Of a DNA stretch of 64,000 nucleotides, positions 36,910 to 46,433 are shown piece after piece (position 1 is the first letter of the stretch; every line of letters begins with the position of its first letter). The notes below the pieces were generated by a model. The model saw only the letters and a program-made list of their open reading frames with translations. It did no database searches and was not told the DNA's origin. Source of the stretch: Protopterus annectens (lineage: Eukaryota > Chordata > Ceratodontiformes > Protopteridae). The position numbers and the translations under genes were made by a program. The DNA lies in NCBI RefSeq assembly GCF_019279795.1, contig NC_056737.1:1192523172-1192587171 (forward strand), given 5' to 3'.

Positions 36910-38000
36910 TGAGACCGGGGATTTGCACGACTGATGATGATGTCACCGATGAGACCAGGGATTTGGACAGCTTGCAGCACAGCATGGAGGATATTGAGCG
37001 TGATTTCCTTAAATTAAAAAGACTACAAGGACAACATTTGCACTTTGAATTGTGCCTTGAGAAAAAGATAGTACCTCAAGGACTTCGAGTTCTCAACATG
37101 CCAACCCAAGGGTCTCAATACCATGAGTTATTGGCATGCTGGCAGAAGATGAACTTGGAGGTAAGTGCCAGCTACATGCGCTTACTTATTGATTATTTCA
37201 GCCAGGAGGACAGGCTAAGACATTTGTTACAAGAAAAGCAAGATGTACTCATTAAGAAATATCGTCATGATGTTTTGACCCCTGTTTTTGAAAGTTTGTT
37301 AGATGGTGTAGCTGTATTTGAGCGGAAACTGGTGCATCAGAAGAAAACTAAAGTCTTGAGGGACATAAATGACTTTCAGAATGGCCACGTCTTTATGTGG
37401 CCGCGTACCAGACATAATAATGAGGACAATTTTGCAAGGAATAACGTAGTTAAAGTTAATGTCAATCATGCTGCAGATAGCAGTGATTATGATGCTTCTA
37501 ATAGACATACTGTTGAGTCTGTGGGGGATACTGTTAGTGATGAACGTATTCATGATTTAGTTAAAGGGTGCAATACTAGAGTATTAAGTTTTGCAGAAGT
37601 AGCTGGAGATGGTGCAGACATGGTGGGCAATCAAGTATTTCCTCCTGGCACTACTAAGTTGGGTTTGCAGTCTGACAATCTGGTGCCACTTAGGATTGTG
37701 AATCATACGGGTAGTTTGTACCCGAAAGTGGTAGTGAATAAATATAATAATAAAGGTCAGGATTCAGGTAATGTTGTCAGACCGAAAGATAGAAGTCTTT
37801 CCACAGTTGGCATTGAAACTTTTAATATAGCCAGGAATGGCACCATAGATGAACTCCCTTTTCCCCTACCAGTCCGTATGAACAAGGAAAGGGGGCGGGG
37901 GCGATCAGTCAGCAGAGTGCGCCACAAGCACAAATTTTCAGGGGAGTCACATCCGAATCAAACCCTGAAAAAGATGTGGGGGAAGGCGCTGAATCATTAA
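36909..38000 (+). pseudogene. PLE N-terminal ORF segment
   Basis: 363 codons from the first ATG after the 5' repeat. The first ~150 residues are charged and helix-prone (for example DIERDFLKLKRLQGQHLHFE and LRHLLQEKQDVLIKKYRHD), suggesting a coiled-coil region; the second half is polar and ends Arg/Lys-rich. PLEs often have a poorly conserved N-terminal extension before the RT. It overlaps the next frame (37976) by 25 bases. The RT frame can be followed back to the G-rich run near 37888-37905, so a single-base shift there, rather than two genes, is the simplest reading. Confidence 0.7.
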
Positions 38001-39184
38001 TCCTTAATATCTCTACACATGAGTTGACATTTGAGGAACGTAGGGTCCTTTGTAAGGGTTTAAATTTTATACCCTCTTGCAAGAGCAAGATGTCGGATAC
38101 AATCTTAGATTTGAAAGTTTTCTGCAGGAATGTTATGTTACATTTGATATATGGTGGTTCTGATGTAGGACCTGTTCGCAGTGATGAAGTGGGCCATTAT
38201 TTTAATTTGAAGAAGCCTAGTAGCTTTATTCCTAGTAATCATCCTTTGGTTGAGGCATACCTTAAAATGACTGAAGAAAATATCTATCATTTTTATGATA
38301 ATTGTAATAGTTTTAGTAAACACACCCGATATAACCTTACATATACAGAAAGGTTAGCTTTGAATCAGTTGCAAAATAATAGTTCTATTGTAATTCGCCC
38401 AGCAGATAAAGGCAGGCTTATAGTCATCGTGGACAGGTCACATTATAGTCAATCCATGACCTTGATGTTAAGTGATGTTAATTTTTATGATAAGATCTCG
38501 ATTGGGGATGTGCATCATGTTATTTCATCTGTTGGTAATGATATTTTGGATATTTTTTCTGCTCATCTTATCACCAAAGAATTATTTTCTTTTTTGAAAG
38601 TAACTGATCCATTAATTCCATCAATTCAAGGTTTGCCCAAAATCCATAAGCATCCCACCAATCCTCCCATGAGACCTATTGTGGCTGGAGGAGGGTGGGT
38701 TACTGAACCACTCTCACTGTATGTTGAGAAGTTCCTGAGACCTGTCATCAGTCAGAATCATACAGTTTTAAGAGATTCCAAACAGTTTTTGGTGGACTTA
38801 TATGAAAATACCAAGGATGTCTTTGATGTCAGTGATGTCATTTTTGTTACCTTTGACATTCAATCATTATTTACCATGATTCCCAATGATCTAGGCATAC
38901 AGTATGTGCATGAGTATTTATCAGCACATAGTGATTATTCTGAGAAGAAGATTGATTTGATTTGTTTTCTCCTAGAAATTGTTTTTGAGAACAATGTTTT
39001 CACTTTCTGCGATGTGATGTACTTACAGAAACATGGCGTAGCTATGGGCACTTCATGTGCCAATAGCTACGCCAATATGTTTCTTGCCCATTGGGAGCTT
39101 AATATGTTATTCCCTCTTACACATTTTAAGGAACATGTGTTTTTTTATCGACGTTTTGTCGACGACCTGTTTTTGTTATGGTGA
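37976..39184 (+). pseudogene. PLE reverse transcriptase, first copy
   Basis: 402 codons. Conserved PLE RT blocks in order: SSIVIRPADKGRLIVIVDR, GLPKIHKHPTNPPMRPIV (38631-38680), the core VTFDIQSLFTMIP carrying catalytic Asp (38849-38885), GVAMGTSCANSYANMFLAHW (39037-39096) and RRFVDDLFLLW carrying the Asp pair (39150-39181). TGA at 39182-39184 follows at once, where the next residues should be GSPDDLVQ, so the thumb and endonuclease are cut off. The frame matches the following tandem copies (378 bp period, 126 codons). The enzyme would copy RNA at a nicked target. Confidence 0.92.
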
Positions 39185-39993
39185 GGGTCACCTGATGACT
39201 TGGTACAATATTTTAATGTTATTAATAATTTAACTGTTCAATCATTATTTACCATGATTCCCAATGATCTGGGCATGCAGTATGTGCATGAGTATTTATC
39301 AGCACATAGTGATTATTCTGAGACGCAGATTGATTTGATTTGTTTTCTCCTAGAAATTGTTCTTGAGAACAATGTTTTCACTTTCTGTGATGTGAAGTAC
39401 TTACAGAAACATGGCATAGCTATGGGCACTTCATGTGCCAATAGCTACGCCAATATGTTTCTTGCCCATTGGGAGCTTAATATGTTATTCCCTCTTACAC
39501 ATTTTAAGGAACATGTGTTTTTTTATCGACGTTTTGTCGACGACCTGTTTTTGTTATGGTGAGGGTCACCTGATGACTTGGTACAATTTTTTAATGTTAT
39601 TAATAATTTAACTGTTCAATCATTATTTACCATGATTCCCAATGATCTGGGCATGCAGTATGTGCATGAGTATTTATCAGCACATAGTGATTATTCTGAG
39701 AAGAAGATTGATTTGATTTGTTTTCTCCTAGAAATTGTTCTTGAGAACAATGTTTTCACTTTCTGTGATGTGAAGTACTTAAGAAACATGACATAGCTAT
39801 GGGCACTTCATGTGCCAATAGCTACGCCAATATGTTTCTTGCCCATTGGGAGCTTAATATGTTATTCCCTCTTACACATTTTAAGGAACATGTGTTTTTT
39901 TATCGACGTTTTGTCGACGACCTGTTTTTGTTATGGTAAGGGTCACCTGATGACTTGGTACAATTTTTTAATGTTATTAATAATTTAACTGAC
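38861..39993. repeat. three tandem copies of a 378-bp RT segment
   Basis: Copies at 38861-39238, 39239-39616 and 39617-39993. The period is exactly 378 bp between the first two starts and between the second and third; the third copy has lost one C near 39781. Each holds RT blocks from SLFTMIP to FVDDLFLLW and the following GSPDDLVQ segment. Copies 2 and 3 share changes absent from copy 1 (CTGGGCATGCAG, GAAGTACTTA). Every copy has a stop right after LLW: TGA in the first two, TAA in the third. Confidence 0.95.
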
Positions 39994-40743
39994 TGTCTTA
40001 AGTTTACTTACAATTGGTCTTATACTCGTATTGAGTTTCTGGACATTTATATTGAAAAGTTGGATGAGCACACAATTAATACAGGTATACATCATAAGAC
40101 ATGTCATAGAAATGCCTTTCTTTTTAGGTCCAGCATTCATCCTGGTTATATTTTTAGAAATTTAATCAGAGGACACGGGATGAGGGCCTCTAGGTAAAAT
40201 CCATCTTTGGATGGTTTCCAGCATGAGCTTGCTGGTTTGCATAGAAAGTTATTGGACAGGGGATACACTGCTAGTGAAATCAGCAAACAATGGTCAGATC
40301 TTGAAGATTTGAGGCTAACTACAGTGAGACCATATTTTGGACCTGCCTTGGAGGCAGGTTTTGTCAATGGTCAAAATAACACCATGAATAAAGTTAAAAT
40401 TCCCCAGTTTTTTACAAGTGATTATAGACAAGTTACTGATCTTTTTGCACAGCACTGGCCCATTTTACAAGTTGATGATGATATAGCTAGGATAGTGGGT
40501 GATTTTCCCAAGTTTAGATTCAAAAATCATAAAAATTTGAGGAGGCTCTTGTGTTATGACAGGAATTCTGTCAACATGACCCCTGTTATGGGGCACACTA
40601 TGCCATGTGGTACCTGTAATGTTTGCATGTTTATTAACACATCTAATGTTTTCTATCATCCAGATCTTCGAAAAGAGTTCTTTTTTAAAGTAGAAGCGAA
40701 CTGCATGACCCCCCAATGCAGTGAGATTTCCAGATTTAAATGA
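39200..40743 (+). pseudogene. PLE RT extra copies, thumb and linker to the insert
   Basis: Holds RT copies 2 and 3, then the unique thumb: CLKFTYNWSYTRIEFLDIYI (about 39990-40050), KTCHRNAFLFRSSIHPGY and GHGMRASR. An in-frame TAA lies at 40195-40197. The same frame goes on with DGFQHELAGLHRKLLDRGY and ends in the Cys motif CGTCNVC (about 40606-40626). The one-base loss in copy 3 shifts the frame from that of copies 1-2 to that of the thumb. The stretch 40716-40743 is already the inserted element, so the ORF end at 40743 is not native. Confidence 0.88.
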
Positions 40744-41888
40744 GATGTGTTCTATCAAATGTATACTTAGATTAAAAAACTTAGAAAGGTGAAACCGTAC
40801 ATTTTATAAATATACATTTTATATATAGATTTTCTACATTTTAAATAGAAACATGAGTGTATACTAAACACTAAAACCATAAAAGAAATTATACATTGGA
40901 TATTAAATTTAAATTTAAAATAATTTATTTTATTATATATTTTATACCAAATATTTAATACCAAATGTTAGTAATGAAGTTTTTGTATTATTGTTATTTA
41001 TTATTATAAATTTCATTAAAATTAAATTTATTAATATTTATTAATATTTATTAATATTAGTTAATAATTACAAATATTAACTACGATCATTTAAAATTTT
41101 AAACTTGGTTTTGAGTGTACACTTAAATATCCCAATAAGCCTTAATATTTATTTCAGCATTTATTAATATAAAAGAAATACTTTGTTAGGTTAGAATGAT
41201 TCTATGTGTATAAATACATTGACATTCATTATTCTGTAGTGAGAGAAATATGTTAGTAGGAAAGGTCCGTGCATTTGCTACGCTAGGATGGTTTATGTTC
41301 ACTTGAACATGCATATACATTTTTAACGGTTTAACATTATTAACAAATTAATTTTATATTCACATTTAGATTTATTGTAATTTAGGGAGTGAAATATGTT
41401 GGTAGGAAAGGTCCACGCATTTGTTTTATTGTTTTAAAGTTTTAAATTGTCTCAAAGTAACATAATACTAGACAATATAATATAAATCAAATAAATTTTT
41501 AATTTAATCTTGATGAATTGTTTGTATTTATGCAGATGTTTATTTTATTATAGATAAAAATTTCATTATTTATGTTTAAATAAAGTGTATTAAATTAGAT
41601 GTAATTAATTAATTAACTAATTTGATGACGTTTAGATGGACTGTATAAAGGTGTGTTTTACTTAAGGGTTGTTGTTTCTGAAGAAGTTGGGGCAGGAGCC
41701 CTGACAAAAAGTGTATGATTATTTGCACACTTCAAAGTGGAATAAAACGTTTTCGTTTGAAAAGTTTCCAGTATTTGTTCGAACAGTAACAAAACTACAG
41801 CAGTGCTATTAGCGTTTATCCTGGCTTTGGTGCCCGAGTGAGGTGGAGCGTTGTGTCAGTCTAGTTTTCTTCATTTTACAAAGTTGGT
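40716..41888 (+). mobile_element. second Penelope-type element, 5'-truncated and non-coding, 1.17 kb
   Basis: A/T-rich insert with no reading frame. It has a 35-bp internal direct repeat (GAAATATGTTNGTAGGAAAG at about 41246 and 41393). Its right third holds a hammerhead-like core (41678-41715), an AATAAAACGTTTT run and a unique 3' end, the same layout as the other PLE ends here. The 15-bp target duplication matches that of the host PLE. Read as a 3' fragment (3' UTR plus pseudo-LTR) of a different PLE family. Confidence 0.7.
41678..41715 (+). ncRNA. hammerhead-like core, AAAA variant (inserted PLE fragment)
   Basis: CTGAAGA, A, an ~8-bp hairpin GTTGGGGC/AGGA/GCCCTGAC (with G-T pairs), then AAAA and AGTGTATG. 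The motif order matches the other copies, but the G of GAAA is A again, in a C-G to C-A context. Confidence 0.5.
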
Positions 41889-42243
41889 CTGCATGACCCC
41901 CCATGTTGTTTACTTAGCAGAGTGCACAGCCTGTAGTTCTTTTTATGTTGGCAAAACCAACAGGGTGCTGCATGACAAAATGAGGGAGCATATATATCAT
42001 ATTAGAAAAAGCTCTTTACATAATGCACTCTCGAAGCATGTGTTAGAACAGGGTGACACTCACACCTTTAATTTCAGAGTCATTGAAATTATTCACCCTA
42101 GTATTAGAGAAGGTGATATACTGACACATACTGAGCATAGAGAAACCTGTTGGATTGTTATACGTCGTGCTGACAGAGGAAAAGGCCTTAATGAAAGAGC
42201 CTCTATTAAACCTTTATTAAAGAAAAGAAGGTTACATAAATGA
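41889..42243 (+). pseudogene. PLE GIY-YIG endonuclease domain
   Basis: In-frame with the RT linker once the insert is ignored. Motifs: VVYLAECTACSSFYVGKTN (the VVYL...FYVG pair corresponds to GIY...YIG), the catalytic-helix Arg region LHDKMREHIYHIRKS, HALSKHV-like S-L-H-N-A-L-S-K-H, and HTEHRETCWI with the conserved Glu. Paired Cys residues (CGTCNVC upstream, then C-MTP and AECTAC) form the usual PLE zinc-binding linker. The domain would nick DNA to start target-primed copying. It ends at TGA 42241-42243, the natural PLE stop. Confidence 0.9.
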
Positions 42244-42375
42244 TTTTTGGGACTGTATGATATTCGTATGTATATTTACATATATTTATTTTTGTATATA
42301 TATTCATATATTTATACATTCTTGTTTAGTATAGTTCATTTAAGAGCATAGCATTATGTAACCATTCATTTACTA

Positions 42376-42430
<55 letters not shown>

Positions 42431-42534
42431 TTTTTGTTTCTTTATTAGACAGATTTTAGTGCAGCTATTTTAGCATGTGTTTTAGTATTACTTATTTTGC
42501 TTGCTTTGCAATTTGAATGAATGAGCATTCATTC
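42244..42534 (+). other. PLE 3' UTR with AT microsatellite
   Basis: Non-coding; contains (AT)n at about 42377-42422 followed by a T run to about 42435. No other signal seen. Confidence 0.7.
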
Positions 42535-42916
42535 GATTCAGATGAATGATTCAATTAAGTGTCTGCTACTTGCTAATTTTTTAATTACTTTGAACAGCCT
42601 TTGATTGGATGAAGGTTTGATAATGTGTGCATATATAGTGTGATTCCTTTAGTCTATACTTGGTCTGAAGAAGCTCTACAGCGAAAGCGCTTACCAGTTT
42701 TTATTAAACCTGTGGATTGTTTTTATTATTTGAAGACTTCTTGCATGGTTCTTGGATTCCTTGCCATGATGAATGATGAATGATTTCATACAGCATTATT
42801 GATTGTTGTTCTTTTATACAGCATTACTGACTTTTGTGCTTATACAGCGACACTGACTTTTGTGCTTTTGCCTCTTGCCTGGATACTGCCTGGTTCGTTC
42901 CGTTGCTTTTGTACAT
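42535..42916 (+). repeat. PLE 3' pseudo-LTR
   Basis: Inverted partner of 36539-36909. It runs from GATTCAGATGAATGATTCAA to GTTGCTTTTGTACAT. The 74 bases after it (42917-42990) belong to the element because the target duplication lies beyond them. Confidence 0.92.
42665..42696 (+). ncRNA. hammerhead-ribozyme-like core, intact GAAA (PLE 3' repeat)
   Basis: CTGAAGA (42665-42671), A, short hairpin GCT/CTAC/AGC, GAAA (42683-42686), GCGCTTACC. Matches the conserved residues of the hammerhead core reported from PLE terminal repeats. Only a 3-bp stem II and no clear stem III, so a dimeric form would be needed. Confidence 0.6.
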
Positions 42917-43005
42917 ATTTTATTTTTGCCAGTTATTTTCTAGCAACGGCAGATTTACCTCTTGGGCTGCTGGTTATAATTATTATACTATATTACAAAT
43001 AGATT

Positions 43006-43137
43006 GTTCTTATGTTATGTATATGTTTATTATTATCGATGTTGGAGCTTTTCTCCTAGGGCCTCCACTGAAAATGGACATATATCCAGTTTGGACTAGC
43101 CCGGTCTACAAATGTAAAATAAATAAAATAAATATAT
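43006..43137 (+). mobile_element. LINE B 3' terminus after the PLE
   Basis: Continues LINE B directly after the second target duplication. Contains GGAGCTTTTCTCCTAGGGCC, CCACTGAAAATGGACATATA and a TAAAATAAATAAAATAAATA tail. It is shared with the SINE at 26293 and the fragment at 63775. Confidence 0.82.
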
Positions 43138-43858
43138 GAATTCAGCAGTTCAAAGTAGAAAAAAAACAGGAAGTATACTGGCATTGCCACATATGATGCC
43201 CTTATGTAAATCTATTCCCAACAAAATGATACATTTAAAAAAAGTGCAAGAAAATATCTTTGCTAAAGTCTGCAAGAGAAACACAGGACAACACAAGACA
43301 CAAAAGAGAGGCAAAATATAAAGCCAAGATAAAGACAAAAATAGGCAGCAAAAAAAGAAAAAAAAAATAACAGAAATGTAGAATGTGTCACAAAACAGTA
43401 ACACGAATGAAACAATAGCGAGAATGTGTGACACGGAACCATGTGTAGAATACCAAGAGAAATAGGCATAGTGCAAGGCCACATATTGTAATTGTTTTAT
43501 ATGGCAAACTACAGGACAGATGTCTGAATTTGATCTATCTCCCTTATGTATAGGTACAACTTCTGCCTGGTGTCAGACTCCCAGAACATGTCTGGTTAAT
43601 ACCAAAAGTAGATTATCCTTTGCCAAACCATAATGCCATACTATTTTCAAAACATAGAGATTTTTATCCTTTTGATTTTTAAGGAAACTTTATTTCATTG
43701 GCTCCCCACTCTGAAGTGAAAAAATTGCTCCTAGTTTTAAATTTTCTACCCCTAGCTTACCCATATTAGTCTTATTTTAATAACTTTTTCATAGATAACA
43801 AACTTCAGTCCCAAAGTACTACATAAACATCTTCTCCCTTTTTAAACAGATATAATTT
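43138..43858. other. no gene recognised
   Basis: Low-complexity A-rich and mixed sequence. The open stretches on either strand at 43136-43484 are compositional (Phe/Leu-rich antisense of an A-rich run) and not taken as genes. Confidence 0.55.
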
Positions 43859-44981
43859 TTCCAATCTGCCCTGGGTCTGCCCTGGGACTGTCTGGTACAC
43901 CTTCCATGGGAGGTATTAGGGGGTATTCTCACCAAGTGCTCATATCACCTCATCTGGGATGTGTCAGTAATGAGGAACAGTGGTTCTACTCCATCATCCT
44001 CTGAGACTGCTGAACTCCTTACTTGATCTCACACAGTGAGTGCAGCAACTCTACCAAGCTCCTGCAGTTCTACCCATTCTAATTGTGACCTCACCCTTTC
44101 AGTAATTACCCCAAGTTTATCCCCATAGGTGAGAATGAGAACATACATTGACTGATAAATTGAGAGCTTCACCATAGAATTCACATCCCATTTCAACACT
44201 ACAGTCTGATACAATATCTGTGGTATGGCCACAGCTTCATACATCCAGTGATCTGCCTTCCATTTCCCTTCATCCTTGTTCAAGAACAAGACCTAACAAT
44301 TCTTAACCTAATCCCTTGAGGTGGTTGCTCCATTTTCATTTGCAGAGAGCTGTCCATGCTTTTTCTAGGAGACTACAGTGACCCATTATTAAGAAGTGAT
44401 AATTCTCATCTCAGCCTCTTCAAACTCATCAGGGAACTGCTCTAGTTGATGCTGAAGATCATGGTCAATTAAGGCCAAGAGGTCATCATCTGCAAGCAAG
44501 AGAGATGCAACCTTCATTTCTCCAAACCTAGATACTCCCCCAAACTTCTGGATACATTGGCTTCCCTTCCATTAAAATAATTAGCAAGAGGAAACACAAG
44601 GCACATCCATAACTGAGCTCTTTGTCCACCTTGAACATATCCAGCTTTAATACTGAAAATTCAAACACATCTGTTACTCCATAAATAGGGGGACCAAACA
44701 TCAAGCAACAGCTGCTCCAGAACCCCCATACTCTTTTAGTACTCCCCACAAAATACTCCAGGGTACGCAGTCATATGCCTTTTCCATGTCCACAAAACAC
44801 ATACAGACAGGACTGGCAAGTTCCACTGACCTTCTAATATTTGAAAAAGTTCAAAGACTTGATCCAGTTGGTCGATAGCCAGGACAGAAGCCAGATTGCT
44901 CCTACTGAAATAGGGGCTCATCTATAATGTGTTGTCTCCTTGTCAGCATCCTGCTATAAGCTTTACTAGAAAAGCTCACCC
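43859..44981 (-). pseudogene. Rex3-like RT, C-terminal half
   Basis: Minus-strand translation, from N to C: KAYSRMLTRRQ (about 44925-44965), a remnant of the FRPGxxTxDQLxxL block (44860-44900), the AFD zone with a KA-DCVPWSILWGVL-like stretch near 44735-44775, VASLLLADDDLLALIDHDLQ (44455-44515, catalytic Asp pair), and a C-terminal KLSIYQSMYVLILTYGDKLG plus ITERVRSQ (44080-44190), which is typical of Rex3. Frameshifts separate the blocks. It would have been the target-primed RT of an RTE LINE. Confidence 0.83.
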
Positions 44982-45860
44982 AGACTCTGCTGCACTTTGC
45001 TGTGAGGGAAATGTTAGTTTGCTTGTATTTGTTGCATTTTGTATTACTTTATTGTTTCTATTTTGAATGCTGTGATTTGTTTTCTTTACCTTGTGTTTTA
45101 CTTGTATTCTGCTTTTAACTATATATAAAAACTTGAAAAGAGACCACAGCTCTGTCTCTTGTGAGTCAGGCAGAAATTAGAACAGATCAATTAAGGACTC
45201 ACACATAAGATAGAACTGGTCAGTTAAGGTTAATCATCTGTGAAATGAGGGGGTGGAGCTAGGAACTAAACCTTCTATTTAAGGAGTAAAATAAAACATC
45301 CAGAGCTTTACTAGAAAGGCTCACCCAGACTCTGCTACACTTTGCTGTGAGGGAAAGGTAAGTTTGCTTTTTATTTGTTGTATTTTGTATTGGTTTATTG
45401 CCTTTTTATATTTTGAGTGCTGTGATTTGTTTTATTTTACCTTGTGTTTTACTTGTATTCTGCTTTTAACTGCATATTAAAACTTGGAAAGAGACAACAG
45501 CTCTGTCTCTTGTGAGTCAGGCAGAAATTAGTACAGGTCAATAGAACAGGTCAGTTAAGGTTAATCATCTGTGAACTGAGGGGGTTGAGCTAAGAAGTAA
45601 ACCGTCTTTTTAATGGGTACAATAAAACATTTCAGAGCTTTACTAGAAAGGCTCACCCAGACTCTGCTACACTTTGCTGTGAGGGAAAGGTCAGTTTGCT
45701 TTTTATTTGTTGTACTTTGTATTATTTTATTAACTTTTTCTATTTTGAATACTGTGATTTGTTTTCTTTACCTTGTGTTTTACTTGTATTCTGCTTTTAC
45801 CTGCATATTACAACTTGAAAAGAGACCACAGCTCTGTCTCTTGTGAGTCAGACAGAAATC
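44959..45860. repeat. tandem 332-345-bp repeats at the 5' side of the degraded CR1
   Basis: Units start at AGCTTTACTAGAAAGGCTCA-like sites at 44959, 45304 and 45636; the third is partial and ends about 45860. Each has CCCAGACTCTGCT, CTTTGCTGTGAGGGAAAGGT, a T-rich centre, AGACCACAGCTCTGTCTCTT and a TTTAA/AATAAAA pair before the next unit. The first unit's opening bases overlap Rex3 coding sequence, so the exact element edge lies between 44960 and 44981. Could be 5' UTR monomers or a tandem duplication made after insertion. Confidence 0.85.
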
Positions 45861-46433
45861 CCCACTCTCTCACCTGGTTACTGTTGTGTTCTTAAGCACC
45901 ACTGTCTTTCTAGTTGCCTGCCCCTTATGTTAATTTGACCATATATCTAATTTCCTCTCTGCTTTTACTGGCTTGTGTAAGCGCAAAATTATAATTTTGT
46001 GAAATCACTCCCCTTCAACTATTTAAATTTATTGGCCATCCTACTGTATTCCATTGTATCAGAATACAAAAGTGACCATCCCCTTTCAATCTGTCTTGCT
46101 GTTTTAAAAATAGTGACTCTCCACTAAAACTTAACTTTTTAGACAGGTAAAACTCAAGTTACCTACTTTCACATCTAACTCCTCTAGTGCACACTATAGT
46201 GTTTAGGATAAATCATTTTTTTTCATCTTACCTTTAAGCATCCCTGGGACTAGCACTTGCTCTAAAACCTGCTGGAAAGCACTAGGAAGTCTTAAACTGA
46301 TACAAGCACTCATCTCTCCTTGTTAATAAGAAGAAATTAATTATAGGCACTAAACAGCTTATAATTGCAAAGTACCTTGCTAAAGTAAGAGAAAACAGCT
46401 CTTGTACTTTACAAAAAAAGCACCAAACCAGGC
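45861..46433 (+). other. CR1 leader between 5' repeats and ORF1
   Basis: No reading frame. Ends with CTCTTGTACTTTACAAAAAA just before the ORF1 start. Parallels the ~430-base leader of the intact copy. Confidence 0.6.

Larger units (their letters stand above)
40701..41903. repeat. 15-bp target-site duplication inside the GIY-YIG region
   Basis: CTGCATGACCCCCCA is present at 40701-40715 and 41889-41903. Removing 1188 bases (insert plus one copy, a multiple of three) puts EANCMTP directly onto HVVYLAECTACSSFYVGKTN in one frame, as expected for a native PLE. Confidence 0.95.
36539..42990 (+). mobile_element. Penelope-like retroelement (PLE) with inverted pseudo-LTRs
   Basis: A 6.45-kb element in the 3' UTR of LINE B. 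Order: inverted repeat (36539-36909), N-terminal ORF (36909-38000), RT (37976-40743, with two extra tandem RT copies), a 1.17-kb foreign insert (40716-41888), a GIY-YIG endonuclease (41889-42243), a 3' UTR with an AT repeat, and the other inverted repeat (42535-42916). RT plus C-terminal GIY-YIG on one frame defines PLEs. Broken by a frameshift, stops, the duplications and the insert. The sub-clade (Poseidon, Neptune or other) cannot be assigned by eye. Confidence 0.93.
36524..43005. repeat. 15-bp target-site duplication around the large PLE
   Basis: TATTACAAATAGATT occurs at 36524-36538 and 42991-43005. It fixes the PLE as 36539-42990, including 74 bases (42917-42990) beyond the 3' inverted repeat that have no match at the 5' end. 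Confidence 0.92.
32173..43137 (+). mobile_element. LINE B: jockey-superfamily LINE (L2/CR1/Rex1-like), split by a PLE
   Basis: Runs from the 5' region to 36523, is interrupted by the PLE (36539-42990 plus a 15-bp target duplication), and ends at 43006-43137 with GGAGCTTTTCTCCTAGGGCC followed by a short TAAA-rich tail. The same 3' tail closes the SINE at 26293-26545 and the minus-strand piece at 63775-64000. The exact clade cannot be named from sight; RT motif wording is compatible with L2 or Rex1. Confidence 0.8.

Noticed and set aside
38861..39993. Three RT segments as three separate genes
   Set aside because: Exact 378-bp tandem repeats inside one PLE ORF, each ending in the same premature stop; an internal duplication.
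44959..45860. Tandem repeats as LTRs of a retrovirus-like element (TATA-like and AATAAA motifs present)
   Set aside because: Three head-to-tail copies without gag/pol or primer-binding site between them, and no TG...CA ends; better explained as LINE-associated monomers or a local duplication.
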